Source: an uncultured Dorea sp. (GTDB lineage: Bacteria; Bacillota; Clostridia; Lachnospirales; Lachnospiraceae). Taken from it: 64,000 nt of DNA. A program made the position numbers and the translations under genes. The notes beneath the pieces were generated by a model, which did not search any database, was not told where the DNA came from, and was given only the letters and a program-made list of their open reading frames with translations. Shown here piece after piece: positions 53,735 through 62,777 of the stretch (positions within the stretch are counted from its first letter, which is position 1; each line of letters opens with the position of its first letter). The stretch spans positions 1 through 64,000 of the forward strand of contig CAJURK010000005.1 of NCBI GenBank assembly GCA_910588745.1, written 5' to 3'.

Positions 53735-55870
53735 TCATTTTCCGATTAATACCATAACGCTTCTGGGCCGCACGGCAATCCGGTCTCCGGTAATTCCGTA
53801 AGCCTTTTGCCGCTCTTCCCAGGTATCGGCTATCACATGCCAGCACATGGACGCGGGCAGTTCCGGAAGCGTCACGTCCAGAGCTTCCCAGTATGCGTTG
53901 GAAGCAATATAGATGACTTGGGGGCCGGTGAGTTTATCTTGTCCTGCAAACATTACGCCTACATACCGGTCATATTTCTCAAAGCGTTCGCACCATGGGG
54001 TCACGCCGTGGAAGCTGGTGTCAGGAAAACCGCATACGCCGCCGCTGACGTTAGTGCGCAGTATTCGGTGATCTTTGCGGAATTGAATCATGTAACAGAA
54101 AAACCGGAACATATCCTGGTTCTTTTCAAGCAGCCGCCAGTCCAGCCAGGAGGTGAGATTGTCCTGACAATATGCGTTGTTATTACCGAACTGGCTGTTG
54201 CCAAACTCATCCCCGGCAAGAAACATAGGAATTCCGCGGCTGCACATTAAAAGCGCAAAGGCATTGCGCATCATCCGCCTCCTGAGAGATTGGATTTCCG
54301 GATCATCCGTTTCCCCTTCTACACCGCAGTTCCAGCTATTGTTGTCATTTGCCCCGTCAGTATTATTCCAGCCGTTTTTTTCATTGTGCTTCGTATTGTA
54401 GGAGAACAGATCATATAGGGTAAATCCGTCGTGGCAGGTAATGAAGTTGACCGAAGCGTTTGTTCTGTTCTTTGCTTCGTAAATATCCCGGGAACCGACG
54501 ATACGCAGGGCCGCAGCCTGCGCCATGCCCGGATCGCCTTTTAAATAGCGGCGCATATCGTCCCGGTAAATGCCGTTCCATTCTGCCCACCGGTTCCAGG
54601 AAGGAAAGGTTCCCACCTGGTATAAGCCGCCGGCGTCCCATGCCTCGGCAATTAGTTTCACATCGCCTAGGATTGGGTCGAAGGCAAGGGACTGTAAAAG
54701 CGGAGGCTTATTCATCGGGGAGCCGTCCTCGTTGCGCCCCAGGATAGAAGCAAGGTCGAACCGGAAACCGTTGATGTGATAGGTAGTAACCCAGTAGCGC
54801 AGGCAGTTTAGGATCATCTGATGTACAATCGGATGATTGCAGTTTAGGGAATTGCCGCAGCCGCTGAAATTATAATACTGTCCGTCCGGAGTCAGGAGAT
54901 AGTAAATATTATTGTCAAATCCTTTGAATGAGAAAAACGGACCGTGTTCATTTCCTTCGGCAGTATGGTTAAAGACCACATCCAGATAGACTTCAATTCC
55001 ATGCTGGTTGAATTCCTGTATCAGGTGTTTTAACTCATTGCCTTCCCTATTATACTCAAGGCTCGCAGAATAACTGGTATTGGGGGAGAAGAAGCTGACC
55101 GTATTATAGCCCCAGTAATTGTACAGTTTCTCGCCGTCCACTTCTCTATAATCCTGCATTTCGTCAAATTCAAAAATCGGCATCAGTTCCACCACATTTA
55201 CCCCCAGCTCCAGCAAATAAGGAAGCTTCTCCCTAAGTCCCGCAAAAGTTCCCGGATATGCGACGCCGGAAGAATCGTGTTTGGTAAAGCCCCTTACATG
55301 AAGTTCGTAGATGATTAAATCCTCAGTAGGAAGTAAAGGAGTGGAAGCGGCTCCCCAGTCAAAGTCGTCTTTGACTACCCTGGCCTTATAATGCTGCTGT
55401 CCTCTGGGAGAGGTATGCCCCCATTTGCTCTGGCCGGTAACCGCCCGGGCATAAGGATCCAGAAGATACTTATTCCGGTTGAAGATCAGCCCCTTTTTCG
55501 GTTCATAAGGACCGTCCACCCGGTATGCATACTCAAATTCCTCAATATTCAGCTTGAATACGATCATAGAATATACATTACCGATTCGGTAATGGCTCGG
55601 AAATGGGATTTCGGCGAAAGGCTCGTCTTCCTCCCTGTGGAACAGGAGCAGATCAATACTGGTGGCGCCGTGGGAGTACACGGTAAAATTAACGCCGCCG
55701 GGAATTGCCGTAGCGCCGTTGATATCATAGAATCCGGGACGGACCTGAAATCCGCTGATGATATCTATGGGAACCATATGGATGGAACTTGGAAGGCTTA
55801 GTTGCTCCATAAGACTTCCGGATCCGGAATTTTTTGGGAAGGCCTGTGGATTCTGTTCGGTTCTGTTCAT
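53735..55870 (-). CDS. glgX: glycogen debranching enzyme (GH13 isoamylase type)
   Basis: A 711-residue GH13 enzyme that hydrolyses alpha-1,6 branches of glycogen or limit dextrin. The N-terminal CBM48-like domain is seen in PGFYDINGATAIPGGVNFTVYS. The catalytic barrel has the four GH13 regions: DVVFNHTAEG, GFRFDLASILG (nucleophile Asp), LIAEAWDAGG (acid/base Glu) and NFITCHDGFTLYD. The N-terminal 30 residues are an extra Asn/Ser/Gln-rich tail. AGGAGG precedes the ATG at 55870. It is convergent with the galactan genes and probably independent of them, belonging to glycogen turnover; no other glg gene lies in the window. Confidence 0.93.
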   Translation of the reverse strand: MNRTEQNPQAFPKNSGSGSLMEQLSLPSSIHMVPIDIISGFQVRPGFYDINGATAIPGGVNFTVYSHGATSIDLLLFHREEDEPFAEIPFPSHYRIGNVYSMIVFKLNIEEFEYAYRVDGPYEPKKGLIFNRNKYLLDPYARAVTGQSKWGHTSPRGQQHYKARVVKDDFDWGAASTPLLPTEDLIIYELHVRGFTKHDSSGVAYPGTFAGLREKLPYLLELGVNVVELMPIFEFDEMQDYREVDGEKLYNYWGYNTVSFFSPNTSYSASLEYNREGNELKHLIQEFNQHGIEVYLDVVFNHTAEGNEHGPFFSFKGFDNNIYYLLTPDGQYYNFSGCGNSLNCNHPIVHQMILNCLRYWVTTYHINGFRFDLASILGRNEDGSPMNKPPLLQSLAFDPILGDVKLIAEAWDAGGLYQVGTFPSWNRWAEWNGIYRDDMRRYLKGDPGMAQAAALRIVGSRDIYEAKNRTNASVNFITCHDGFTLYDLFSYNTKHNEKNGWNNTDGANDNNSWNCGVEGETDDPEIQSLRRRMMRNAFALLMCSRGIPMFLAGDEFGNSQFGNNNAYCQDNLTSWLDWRLLEKNQDMFRFFCYMIQFRKDHRILRTNVSGGVCGFPDTSFHGVTPWCERFEKYDRYVGVMFAGQDKLTGPQVIYIASNAYWEALDVTLPELPASMCWHVIADTWEERQKAYGITGDRIAVRPRSVMVLIGK

Positions 55871-56127
55871 ATTATACCTCCTGTAAGAAAACAGCCCGAA
55901 AGGGCGGTTTTTCGTATTATGGTCTAATTATAATATATAATCGGTTCTTTTGCAAAATGCATGTTATAATTCATAGAACAGTTTTTCTAAATGGTTGACT
56001 CATGTGCATTGTTTTGATACAATCGTGTACAGGAATCATTTTCCGGACGCCGTGGATATATTCCTTGTTATATCAGGGTTGTTTGAGGAAATATTCCGAA
56101 TAAAATAAACTAGAGTGAGGTAGAAAA

Positions 56128-56502
56128 ATGGAACAGAAATTTTATATTTGTGAACATTGCGGGAATATTGCGGCTTTGATCAAGAATGCAGGCGTTCCGC
56201 TTATGTGCTGCGGACAGAAGATGAAAGAGATCATTCCGGGAACCACGGATGCTGCTGTAGAGAAGCACGTCCCGGTTTACAAGGTGGAAGGGAATCTTGT
56301 TACAGTCACCGTAGGTTCTACCGAACACCCGATGATGCCGGAGCATTCCATTGAGTGGGTATCTCTGCAGACAGCGCAGGGGAACCAGCTTAAGACCTTG
56401 AAGCCGGAAAACAAGCCGGAAGTATCTTTTGCGCTGTGCGACGGGGACGAGGTGGAAGCGGTGTACGCTTACTGTAATCTGCATGGACTCTGGAAGGCAT
56501 AA
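56128..56502 (+). CDS. dfx: desulfoferrodoxin (superoxide reductase)
   Basis: Reduces superoxide to peroxide with electrons from rubredoxin, a defence of strict anaerobes. The 124 residues contain the N-terminal desulforedoxin FeCys4 centre (CEHCGN at 9-14 and CCGQKM near 28) and the neelaredoxin-type catalytic centre with His ligands in EKHVPVYK, STEHPMMPEHSIEWV and the C-terminal CNLHGLWK. A Glu in the TEHP region and the Cys/His pair fit the canonical FeHis4Cys site. GAGG precedes the ATG. Rubredoxin, its usual electron donor, follows 96 nt later. Confidence 0.95.
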   Translation: MEQKFYICEHCGNIAALIKNAGVPLMCCGQKMKEIIPGTTDAAVEKHVPVYKVEGNLVTVTVGSTEHPMMPEHSIEWVSLQTAQGNQLKTLKPENKPEVSFALCDGDEVEAVYAYCNLHGLWKA

Positions 56503-56598
56503 AAGCCAGGCAGGCATCCCGGCGACGTGTTGAGAAGGCGGGTCTGGGGAAGTTACAGACAGAAGAATCAGTTTTTAAATACGACAGGAGGAAAGAGT

Positions 56599-56754
56599 AT
56601 GAAGTACGTGTGCGACGTATGCAGTTGGGAGTATGATGAAGAACAAGGATATCCGGAAGGCGGAATTGAACCCGGAACAAAGTGGGAAGATGTGCCTGAA
56701 GATTTCGTATGCCCGCTGTGCATGGTTGGAAAAGATCAGTTTTCAGAAGTATAA
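56599..56754 (+). CDS. rubredoxin
   Basis: A 51-residue electron carrier with two CxxC pairs, CDVCSWEYDEEQGYPEGGI and FVCPLCMVGKDQF, that bind one Fe. The family motifs WEYD, GIEPGTKWEDVPEDF and CPLC are all present. The ATG at 56599 has AGGAGG upstream; a longer open frame to 56527 has no support. The likely partner is the desulfoferrodoxin just upstream, giving a rubredoxin-superoxide reductase pair. A terminator-like hairpin follows. Confidence 0.95.
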   Translation: MKYVCDVCSWEYDEEQGYPEGGIEPGTKWEDVPEDFVCPLCMVGKDQFSEV

Positions 56755-56792
56755 AAGCGGTGGAAGAAAAGAATTTTATGAAGCCATAGAGG

Positions 56793-56823
56793 GAGAGGCG
56801 GCTAAAGAGCGGCCTCTCTTTTA
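56793..56823 (+). terminator. terminator after rubredoxin
   Basis: GAGAGGCgGC (56793-56802) pairs with GCgGCCTCTC (56809-56818) with one internal mismatch, followed by TTTTATT. Confidence 0.65.
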
Positions 56824-56894
56824 TTCCAGTATACAGCAAGCGCTAAGCCCTGTTAAAACAGTAACGAAAAGTGTCGGGAGAGACAGGGTTATGC

Positions 56895-56923
56895 TTGATT
56901 TTGTGGACGCTCTGTTTTAAAAT
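56895..56923 (+). promoter_or_regulatory. predicted promoter for the signalling cluster
   Basis: TTGATT (56895-56900), 17-nt spacer, TAAAAT (56918-56923). A small GGGATT-GAGA-AATCCC hairpin (56934-56949) lies in the 5' leader, 25 nt before the ATG. Confidence 0.6.
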
Positions 56924-56974
56924 GTATTCTGTAGGGATTGAGAAATCCCTAATTGTAAATAGGGAGGCAGCAGT

Positions 56975-57337
56975 ATGCAGAAACGTATCTTAGTAGTAGA
57001 TGATGATTCAATGAATTTAGTAAGAACCAAGATGATTTTAAAGAAGCATTATATCGTGTTTCTTGCGGAGTCGGGGGAAGAAGCGCTAAGGAAGCTTAAG
57101 ACTGAGAAAATAGATTTGGTTCTTCTTGATATTGCAATGCCGGGGATGGACGGTATTGAGACGTTTGAACGGATGAGGAATTATCCGATCGATATTCCCG
57201 TGATTTTTCTGACAGCGTCGGGAGATGAGGATGATGTAAAGAGCGCGATCAGGCTGGGTGCGGTCAATTATCTAAAAAAGCCCTTCTATCCGCAGGAATT
57301 GCTGAAACGAATCGCAAAGGAGTTTGAGAAAGAATGA
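56975..57337 (+). CDS. stand-alone receiver protein (CheY-like response regulator)
   Basis: A 120-residue single receiver domain: ILVVDDDSMN with the acidic pocket, the phospho-acceptor Asp in LVLLDIAMPGMDG, Thr in FLTASGDE and Lys in NYLKKPFYP. There is no output domain. It overlaps the next gene by 4 nt (ATGA), so the two are translationally coupled. It may be a shuttle in a phosphorelay with the Hpt domain of the kinase downstream, or a target that acts by protein-protein contact. Confidence 0.93.
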   Translation: MQKRILVVDDDSMNLVRTKMILKKHYIVFLAESGEEALRKLKTEKIDLVLLDIAMPGMDGIETFERMRNYPIDIPVIFLTASGDEDDVKSAIRLGAVNYLKKPFYPQELLKRIAKEFEKE

Positions 57338-59868
57338 GAACGCAAGAGCAGACAAGTATGCACCTGCTTTTGGCTGTTATTGTCACGGTGTTCAGCGGGA
57401 TGCTTTTTCTAATTACAGCGGCAATGGGGTGGGAACTGTGGGTGGTTCCACTGATTATGGCCGGGTGTTTTAGCGTATGGTGCCTTCACATTGGAAGAAC
57501 CGGCTCGGAACTGATTTATGAGAATCTATGCGCCGGAGTGATGATGACGGAATTCTTTTTCTTTGGAGTTCATAGCGTCAGTCTTTATGATATACCCGCG
57601 GTGGTGTGTATCATGATTCTAATTTTTTCTATGTTTGACAGAAAGCGGCTGATATATATGACAGCCGCTTTGTATATGCTGGTGCTGCTTTACCATTTTC
57701 TGTTCCTGGATACGATTACTTCCGAGATAGAACCGAGGGAAGTACTGCGTCTGGGAATCGGCGTTGCAGTGATGATAGGCGCGGCGTTAATTGCAAGATA
57801 CCGGATTGACAGGAGGAAAGCAGATCGTAGGAGATACGATAATGCTTTCGCAGAGCTGGAAACAGCAGGCAGGCAGAACGCAGAGTTTTTGTCCAACGTA
57901 TCTCATGAACTCAGGACGCCGATTAATATGGTACTGGGGATCAGCGAAGTTACTCTGGAAAAGGACATTTCTCCAGAAATCCGCACAGACATGCAGTCGA
58001 TACAAATGGCGGGAAAACGTTTATCCAATCAAATTAATAATATGCTTGATTATACGGAGATTGTAGAGGGTACGCTGATTCCTGCAAAGGAAGAGTACAT
58101 GATTACTTCGGTGTTGAACGACGTCATTACCATGACGGCGATGCAGGGAAGCAGAAATCAGCTTGAATTGGTGTTTGACATTAATCCGAAGACCCCGGCA
58201 GTGCTAATCGGGGATGCGGAGAAGATATCTCATGTGCTGAAGATTATTCTGGAAAATGCAATTAAATTTACGGAAGAAGGCGGAATTAATGTTTGCATTG
58301 AGTACCGGCAGGAAGAATATGGGATCAATTTAATTATTGATATTTATGATACCGGTATCGGTATGACAGATTCTCAGCTAACGCAGATTTATGATGATTT
58401 TTATCAGGCAGATTCGGGGAGCAACCGTTTCGCCGGAGGACTTGGGCTTGGGATTCCGATTGCCCGGGGGCTTCTTCATTCAATGGGAGGGTTCATTCAT
58501 TTTGAAAGCGAAGGGCAGCAGGGACTGCAGGCTCATATTACCATTCCGCAGGGAGTGGCGGATGACGTGCCGTGTGTTGTACTTCCTAATGCAGACCAGC
58601 TTTGCATTGCATGTTATTTCCGGCCGGAGAAATATAGCTGCGACGAAGTTCGGAGATATTACGATAAGCTGATCCTGCATCTGGTGGAGGGACTTGGCAT
58701 CGAGGGATACCAGGCGCACAATTTTGAAGGGCTGTTAAAGCTGCAGCGCAGCCATGAGTTGACCCATGTGTTTATTGCGCAGAGCGAATATGAAGAGAAC
58801 CGGACTTATTATGAGGGACTTGCAGATACATATAGAGTGGTTGTAATTGCGGAAAAAGAGTTTAACTTAAGAAGGGACAGCAAACTGCTTGTGATACATA
58901 AGCCGTTTTCTGCTCTCTCAGTTGCAAATCTGCTCAATGGGGAAGCGGAGGGAAATGGGTTTGAAGAAGCGCAGGCCGCAGGCCGCAAACCGTTTGTCTG
59001 TGTAGGAGTCCGGGTGCTGGCAGTTGACGACGAAGAGATGAATCTTGTAGTTGCCAAGGGCGTGTTGGGAAGCTATGGAATACAAGTAGACACTTGTCTG
59101 AGCGGAAGAGAAGCGGTAGAGCGCTGCAGGAGGATTTCCTATGATATTGTGTTCCTGGATCATATGATGCCGGGCTTTGACGGTGTGCAGACGCTGAGAC
59201 GTATTCGTGAAATCAATAATGGAGTCTTTCGGGATCTTCCGGTGATCGCATTGACGGCAAATACGTTAAGCGGCGCGCGGGAGATGTTCCGCAATGAAGG
59301 TTTCACGGAATTTATCCCGAAGCCAATCGAGCGTTCAGTTTTAGAAAGAGTACTGCGCAGGGTGCTGCCAAAGTCCTGCATAAAGTATGGGGCGTCTCCT
59401 GTGGACGAAGAAAGTCCGATAGAGAATGAGGAGCCGGCGGTAAAAGATCATTTGCCGGAGGCTGTCGAGACAACAGACGCGGATATGAGAGTAGCCGAAT
59501 CGGATGCAGAAGTATCTCAGCCGTTTGGATGTCTGCAGCAGGCCGGAATCAATGTTCAGATGGGACTGGATTACTGCTGCGGAGAAGAAGAGTTTTATCG
59601 GGAAATGCTGCATATGTTTCATGAACAGTGTCCGGAAAAGAAAAAAGAAATCCATTCTTTGTATGAGGCGGCTAATTGGGCGGATTATGCGGTAAAAGTC
59701 CACGCATTAAAGAGTACTTCGCTGACCATTGGGGCAGAAAAGCTTTCTGCTCATGCTAAGGCTTTGGAACAGGCCGGAAAAGAAGAGGATGTAGATTATA
59801 TCAGGGAGAACCACCCTATATTGCTGGAACTGTATGATGAGGTCAGCGGGATTATCGCCGGATTATGA
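57334..59868 (+). CDS. membrane hybrid histidine kinase with pseudo-receiver, receiver and Hpt
   Basis: An 844-residue phosphorelay kinase. Five or six membrane segments (about 10-155) form a sensor with little outside mass. The H-box has His191 (FLSNVSHELRTPINM), the ATPase N-box is ILENAIKFTEE, and GLGLGIPIARGLLHSMGG is the G2 box. A degenerate receiver (about 415-530) lacks the acceptor Asp: the position reads HVFIAQSEYEE. The second receiver (about 558-675) is intact, with Asp609 in VFLDHMMPG. A C-terminal Hpt domain carries His790 in VKVHALKSTSLTIGAE. All the steps His-Asp-His are present, with the lone upstream receiver as a possible final acceptor. The signal is unknown. Confidence 0.9.
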   Translation: MRTQEQTSMHLLLAVIVTVFSGMLFLITAAMGWELWVVPLIMAGCFSVWCLHIGRTGSELIYENLCAGVMMTEFFFFGVHSVSLYDIPAVVCIMILIFSMFDRKRLIYMTAALYMLVLLYHFLFLDTITSEIEPREVLRLGIGVAVMIGAALIARYRIDRRKADRRRYDNAFAELETAGRQNAEFLSNVSHELRTPINMVLGISEVTLEKDISPEIRTDMQSIQMAGKRLSNQINNMLDYTEIVEGTLIPAKEEYMITSVLNDVITMTAMQGSRNQLELVFDINPKTPAVLIGDAEKISHVLKIILENAIKFTEEGGINVCIEYRQEEYGINLIIDIYDTGIGMTDSQLTQIYDDFYQADSGSNRFAGGLGLGIPIARGLLHSMGGFIHFESEGQQGLQAHITIPQGVADDVPCVVLPNADQLCIACYFRPEKYSCDEVRRYYDKLILHLVEGLGIEGYQAHNFEGLLKLQRSHELTHVFIAQSEYEENRTYYEGLADTYRVVVIAEKEFNLRRDSKLLVIHKPFSALSVANLLNGEAEGNGFEEAQAAGRKPFVCVGVRVLAVDDEEMNLVVAKGVLGSYGIQVDTCLSGREAVERCRRISYDIVFLDHMMPGFDGVQTLRRIREINNGVFRDLPVIALTANTLSGAREMFRNEGFTEFIPKPIERSVLERVLRRVLPKSCIKYGASPVDEESPIENEEPAVKDHLPEAVETTDADMRVAESDAEVSQPFGCLQQAGINVQMGLDYCCGEEEFYREMLHMFHEQCPEKKKEIHSLYEAANWADYAVKVHALKSTSLTIGAEKLSAHAKALEQAGKEEDVDYIRENHPILLELYDEVSGIIAGL

Positions 59869-59920
59869 CAGAGTCTGCTTTTAGTAAGAGAATCCGGGTT
59901 GTGAGAGGAGGATGCGTCGG

Positions 59921-62611
59921 GTGTTAAAAAAATGGTTTGAAATGATTTTTGACCACAGAATCAGCCTGAGGGAACGAATGTTTCGAGCAGGAACTGCTAT
60001 CTGTATGGTTGCGGCGGTATTTGTTCTGCCGATGGGCAGGAATATTATAAATATATTGATATTGACGATCAGCCTTATTTTTATGGCGTTGGTTGTAAAG
60101 ATTAGTATCCAGAAAGATTGCGTTGAAAAAGGAGCCACGTGTGTCGCGGTGTTGATTCTGCTGCTTTTTCCGTTTAGTTTTTTTACCGCGGGAGGGTTTT
60201 ACAGCGGTGTGCCGGAATGGCTGGTAATCTATTTTATCTACATTAGTATTACTCTGACAGGAAAGCGCAGGGTTGTTTTTTATCTGCTTTGCGTGGCGGA
60301 GACGGAGATCTGTTATTACCTTGCGTTACATTTTCCGGAATTTGTCGCGCAAAATACGCAGAGCCGATCCTTTTTTGATTCTGCAAATTCGGTGATCCTG
60401 GTAGGAATTCTGGTAAGCGGGATGCTTATTTTCCTAAACAGGCTGTATGAAGAGGAGAATGAGATTTCCAGACAGCAGAAGAAGGAGATTGAGGAACTGA
60501 ATAAGGCGGAGAATCATTTTTTCTCCAGCATGAGCCACGAGATCCGTACCCCGATCAATACGATCATCGGGTTAAACGAGATTATTCTGCGGGGAGATAT
60601 TCCGGAGGATGTGGCGGAAAATGCAAGGAACATCCAAGGAGCAAGTAAGATGCTTCTTACATTGATTAACGATATCTTGGATTTATCCAAGATCAAGTCC
60701 GGAAAGATGGACATTGTGAATGTTTCGTATGAGACCGGAGAGCTTTTTTCGGAAATTGTTAACATGATTTGGATTAAGGCGAAGGAGAAAGGGCTGGAAT
60801 TTAAACTCAATGTGGATTCTTCTATTCCGAGCATGCTTTGCGGAGACGAGGTTCGGATTAAACAGGTTTTGATTAATCTGTTGAATAATGCGGTGAAATA
60901 CACCAGCGAAGGTTCCGTTACGCTTTCCATCCGGTGCGAACGGCTGACATTGAACAGAGTGCGGGTCTGGTATTCGGTTGAGGATACCGGGCAGGGAGTG
61001 AAAAAGGAGAACATTCCTTATATCTTTAATGCATTTAAGAGGGTGGAAGAAGAGAAAAACCGTCATATTGAAGGAACCGGGCTGGGACTTAGCATTGTTC
61101 AGCAGATGGTGGAACTGATGGGCGGCGAGATTAAGGTCAACAGTGTTTATACCAAAGGCTCCAAGTTTGTTGTCATGTTAGAACAGGATATTATTGATGA
61201 TCAGGAACTGGGGACATTTACGTTGTCGTCCCGTAAAAAAAGCCACCGCGGGGAGCAGTACAGGCAGAGTTTTGAGGCGCCGGATGCGCATATACTTGTG
61301 GTAGACGACAATGAGATGAACCTTATGGTGGTGCGTAAGCTGCTTTCCGAGACAAAGATACAGATTGATACCGTGTTAAGCGGTGCGGAATGTTTAAGGA
61401 TGACTCAGAATCTCCATTATGACGCTATCTTGATGGATCACCTGATGCCGGAAATGGATGGAATCACATGCTTCCACGCACTGCGCACGCAGCCGGGAGG
61501 GCTGTGCCAGGATGTGCCGGTGATTGCGCTGACTGCTAACGCAGGAAGCGGTAATCAGCTTCTCTATCGGAAGGAAGGCTTTGACGGCTATTTGGCAAAA
61601 CCGGTCAGCGGCGCGCTTCTTGAAGCGGCCGTACTGAGTATTCTGCCAAAGGAATTGGTGAATGTGAGTGAAGAAGCTGATCAGAACGAAATAGGAAAAG
61701 ACGTGCTGATTTTTGAACAGACTCATAGGATTTCTCTGATGATTACTACGGACAGCGTGTGCGATCTGCCGGAATCTCTCGTAAATGAATTTGGAATTTC
61801 CGTATGCCCGTATTATGTATGCACCGATGACGGACGATTTCTGGATGAGTTAGAGCTTCGGGCAGATGAACTGCTGATGCATATTTCAGAAGGGCATCAT
61901 GGTTTTTCCAAGGCTCCGGAGGTGGAAGATTATGAACAGTTTTTTGCGGATAACCTGACGGTTGCTCAGAATGTGATTCATATTACTATGGCGAAGCACG
62001 TCAGCGAGGGGTATCAAAATGCTTTTGAAGCGGCAAAATCTTTTGAAAATGTTACGGTGCTGGATTCAGGGCATCTCTCAAGCAGTATGGGATTAATCGT
62101 ATTGTATGCGGCTTCGATGGCTGAAAATCATGTCTCAAAGGCGGAAATTGTAAAGACCGTAAAAACGCTTAGGAATTATATTTCCTCTGCATTTATTATT
62201 GATAAAACCAATATGATGTTCCGCGCAGGCAGAATATCGAGAAGAATTCAAGTACTATGCGACGCGCTGCTGCTTCATCCGATCGTTGTACTCCGCAGAA
62301 GTAAATTGTCGGTAACCGGCATGGCCGCGGGTGATTTTTCAAGGATGGCGAAAAGTTATGTGCGTAGGGTATTTCGGAGCGTGAGGGGTATTGATCGGAG
62401 AATTCTCTTTATAACCTATGCGGGACTGGATGAACAGAAACTGGAATTTATCCAGGCGCTGGTACGGCAGCATTGTTCTTTTGAGCGGATATACGTGCAG
62501 AAAGCATCTTCCGCGATTGCCAGCAATTGCGGCCCGGGTACGTTCGGCCTGCTGTTTATAAGGAAGAATGAAGTTGATATTTCGTTCTCTCAAGGATCAA
62601 AGCATACATAG
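59921..62611 (+). CDS. membrane hybrid histidine kinase fused to a DegV fatty-acid-binding domain
   Basis: An 896-residue protein with three functional blocks. Five or so membrane segments lie in about 22-175, followed by a short coiled coil. The kinase core has His206 (FFSSMSHEIRTPINTII), N-box INLLNNAVKYTS and GTGLGLSIVQQMVELMGG. A receiver (about 457-577) has Asp506 in AILMDHLMPEMDG. The C-terminal 280 residues (about 604-882) are a full DegV domain: ITTDSVCDLPESLVNEFGIS at its start, then GHHGFSKAPEVEDYEQ, HITMAKHVSEGYQNAF, VLDSGHLSSSMGL, MFRAGRISRR and SNCGPGTFGLLF. DegV (FakB-type) proteins bind fatty acids, so this is probably a lipid-sensing kinase. Start GTG 59921 is chosen because AGGAGG (59906-59911) is 9 nt away; ATG 59912 abuts it. 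No Hpt is present. Confidence 0.88.
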   Translation: MLKKWFEMIFDHRISLRERMFRAGTAICMVAAVFVLPMGRNIINILILTISLIFMALVVKISIQKDCVEKGATCVAVLILLLFPFSFFTAGGFYSGVPEWLVIYFIYISITLTGKRRVVFYLLCVAETEICYYLALHFPEFVAQNTQSRSFFDSANSVILVGILVSGMLIFLNRLYEEENEISRQQKKEIEELNKAENHFFSSMSHEIRTPINTIIGLNEIILRGDIPEDVAENARNIQGASKMLLTLINDILDLSKIKSGKMDIVNVSYETGELFSEIVNMIWIKAKEKGLEFKLNVDSSIPSMLCGDEVRIKQVLINLLNNAVKYTSEGSVTLSIRCERLTLNRVRVWYSVEDTGQGVKKENIPYIFNAFKRVEEEKNRHIEGTGLGLSIVQQMVELMGGEIKVNSVYTKGSKFVVMLEQDIIDDQELGTFTLSSRKKSHRGEQYRQSFEAPDAHILVVDDNEMNLMVVRKLLSETKIQIDTVLSGAECLRMTQNLHYDAILMDHLMPEMDGITCFHALRTQPGGLCQDVPVIALTANAGSGNQLLYRKEGFDGYLAKPVSGALLEAAVLSILPKELVNVSEEADQNEIGKDVLIFEQTHRISLMITTDSVCDLPESLVNEFGISVCPYYVCTDDGRFLDELELRADELLMHISEGHHGFSKAPEVEDYEQFFADNLTVAQNVIHITMAKHVSEGYQNAFEAAKSFENVTVLDSGHLSSSMGLIVLYAASMAENHVSKAEIVKTVKTLRNYISSAFIIDKTNMMFRAGRISRRIQVLCDALLLHPIVVLRRSKLSVTGMAAGDFSRMAKSYVRRVFRSVRGIDRRILFITYAGLDEQKLEFIQALVRQHCSFERIYVQKASSAIASNCGPGTFGLLFIRKNEVDISFSQGSKHT

Positions 62612-62617
62612 TTATAA

Positions 62618-62666
62618 GAGGCTGACGCAGCAGAATAATTTACGCGGCGTCAGCTCATGTTTTATT
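62618..62666 (+). terminator. terminator after the kinase-DegV gene
   Basis: GAG(g)CTGACGC (62618-62628) pairs with GCGTCAGCTC (62647-62656) with one bulge, followed by ATGTTTTATTT. Confidence 0.65.
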
Positions 62667-62777
62667 TACAAAATCAATAAAATAGGGCGTCTCTTTCAAT
62701 AGATTTGCGCTAGTATATTCAAAAACATTGTGATAAAATAAACACATAAAAATGAAACAAAATAGGAGGTTCAAACC

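Noticed and set aside
56633..56920. 95-residue open frame overlapping rubredoxin
   Set aside because: Out-of-frame with the clear rubredoxin sequence and extends through the terminator hairpin.
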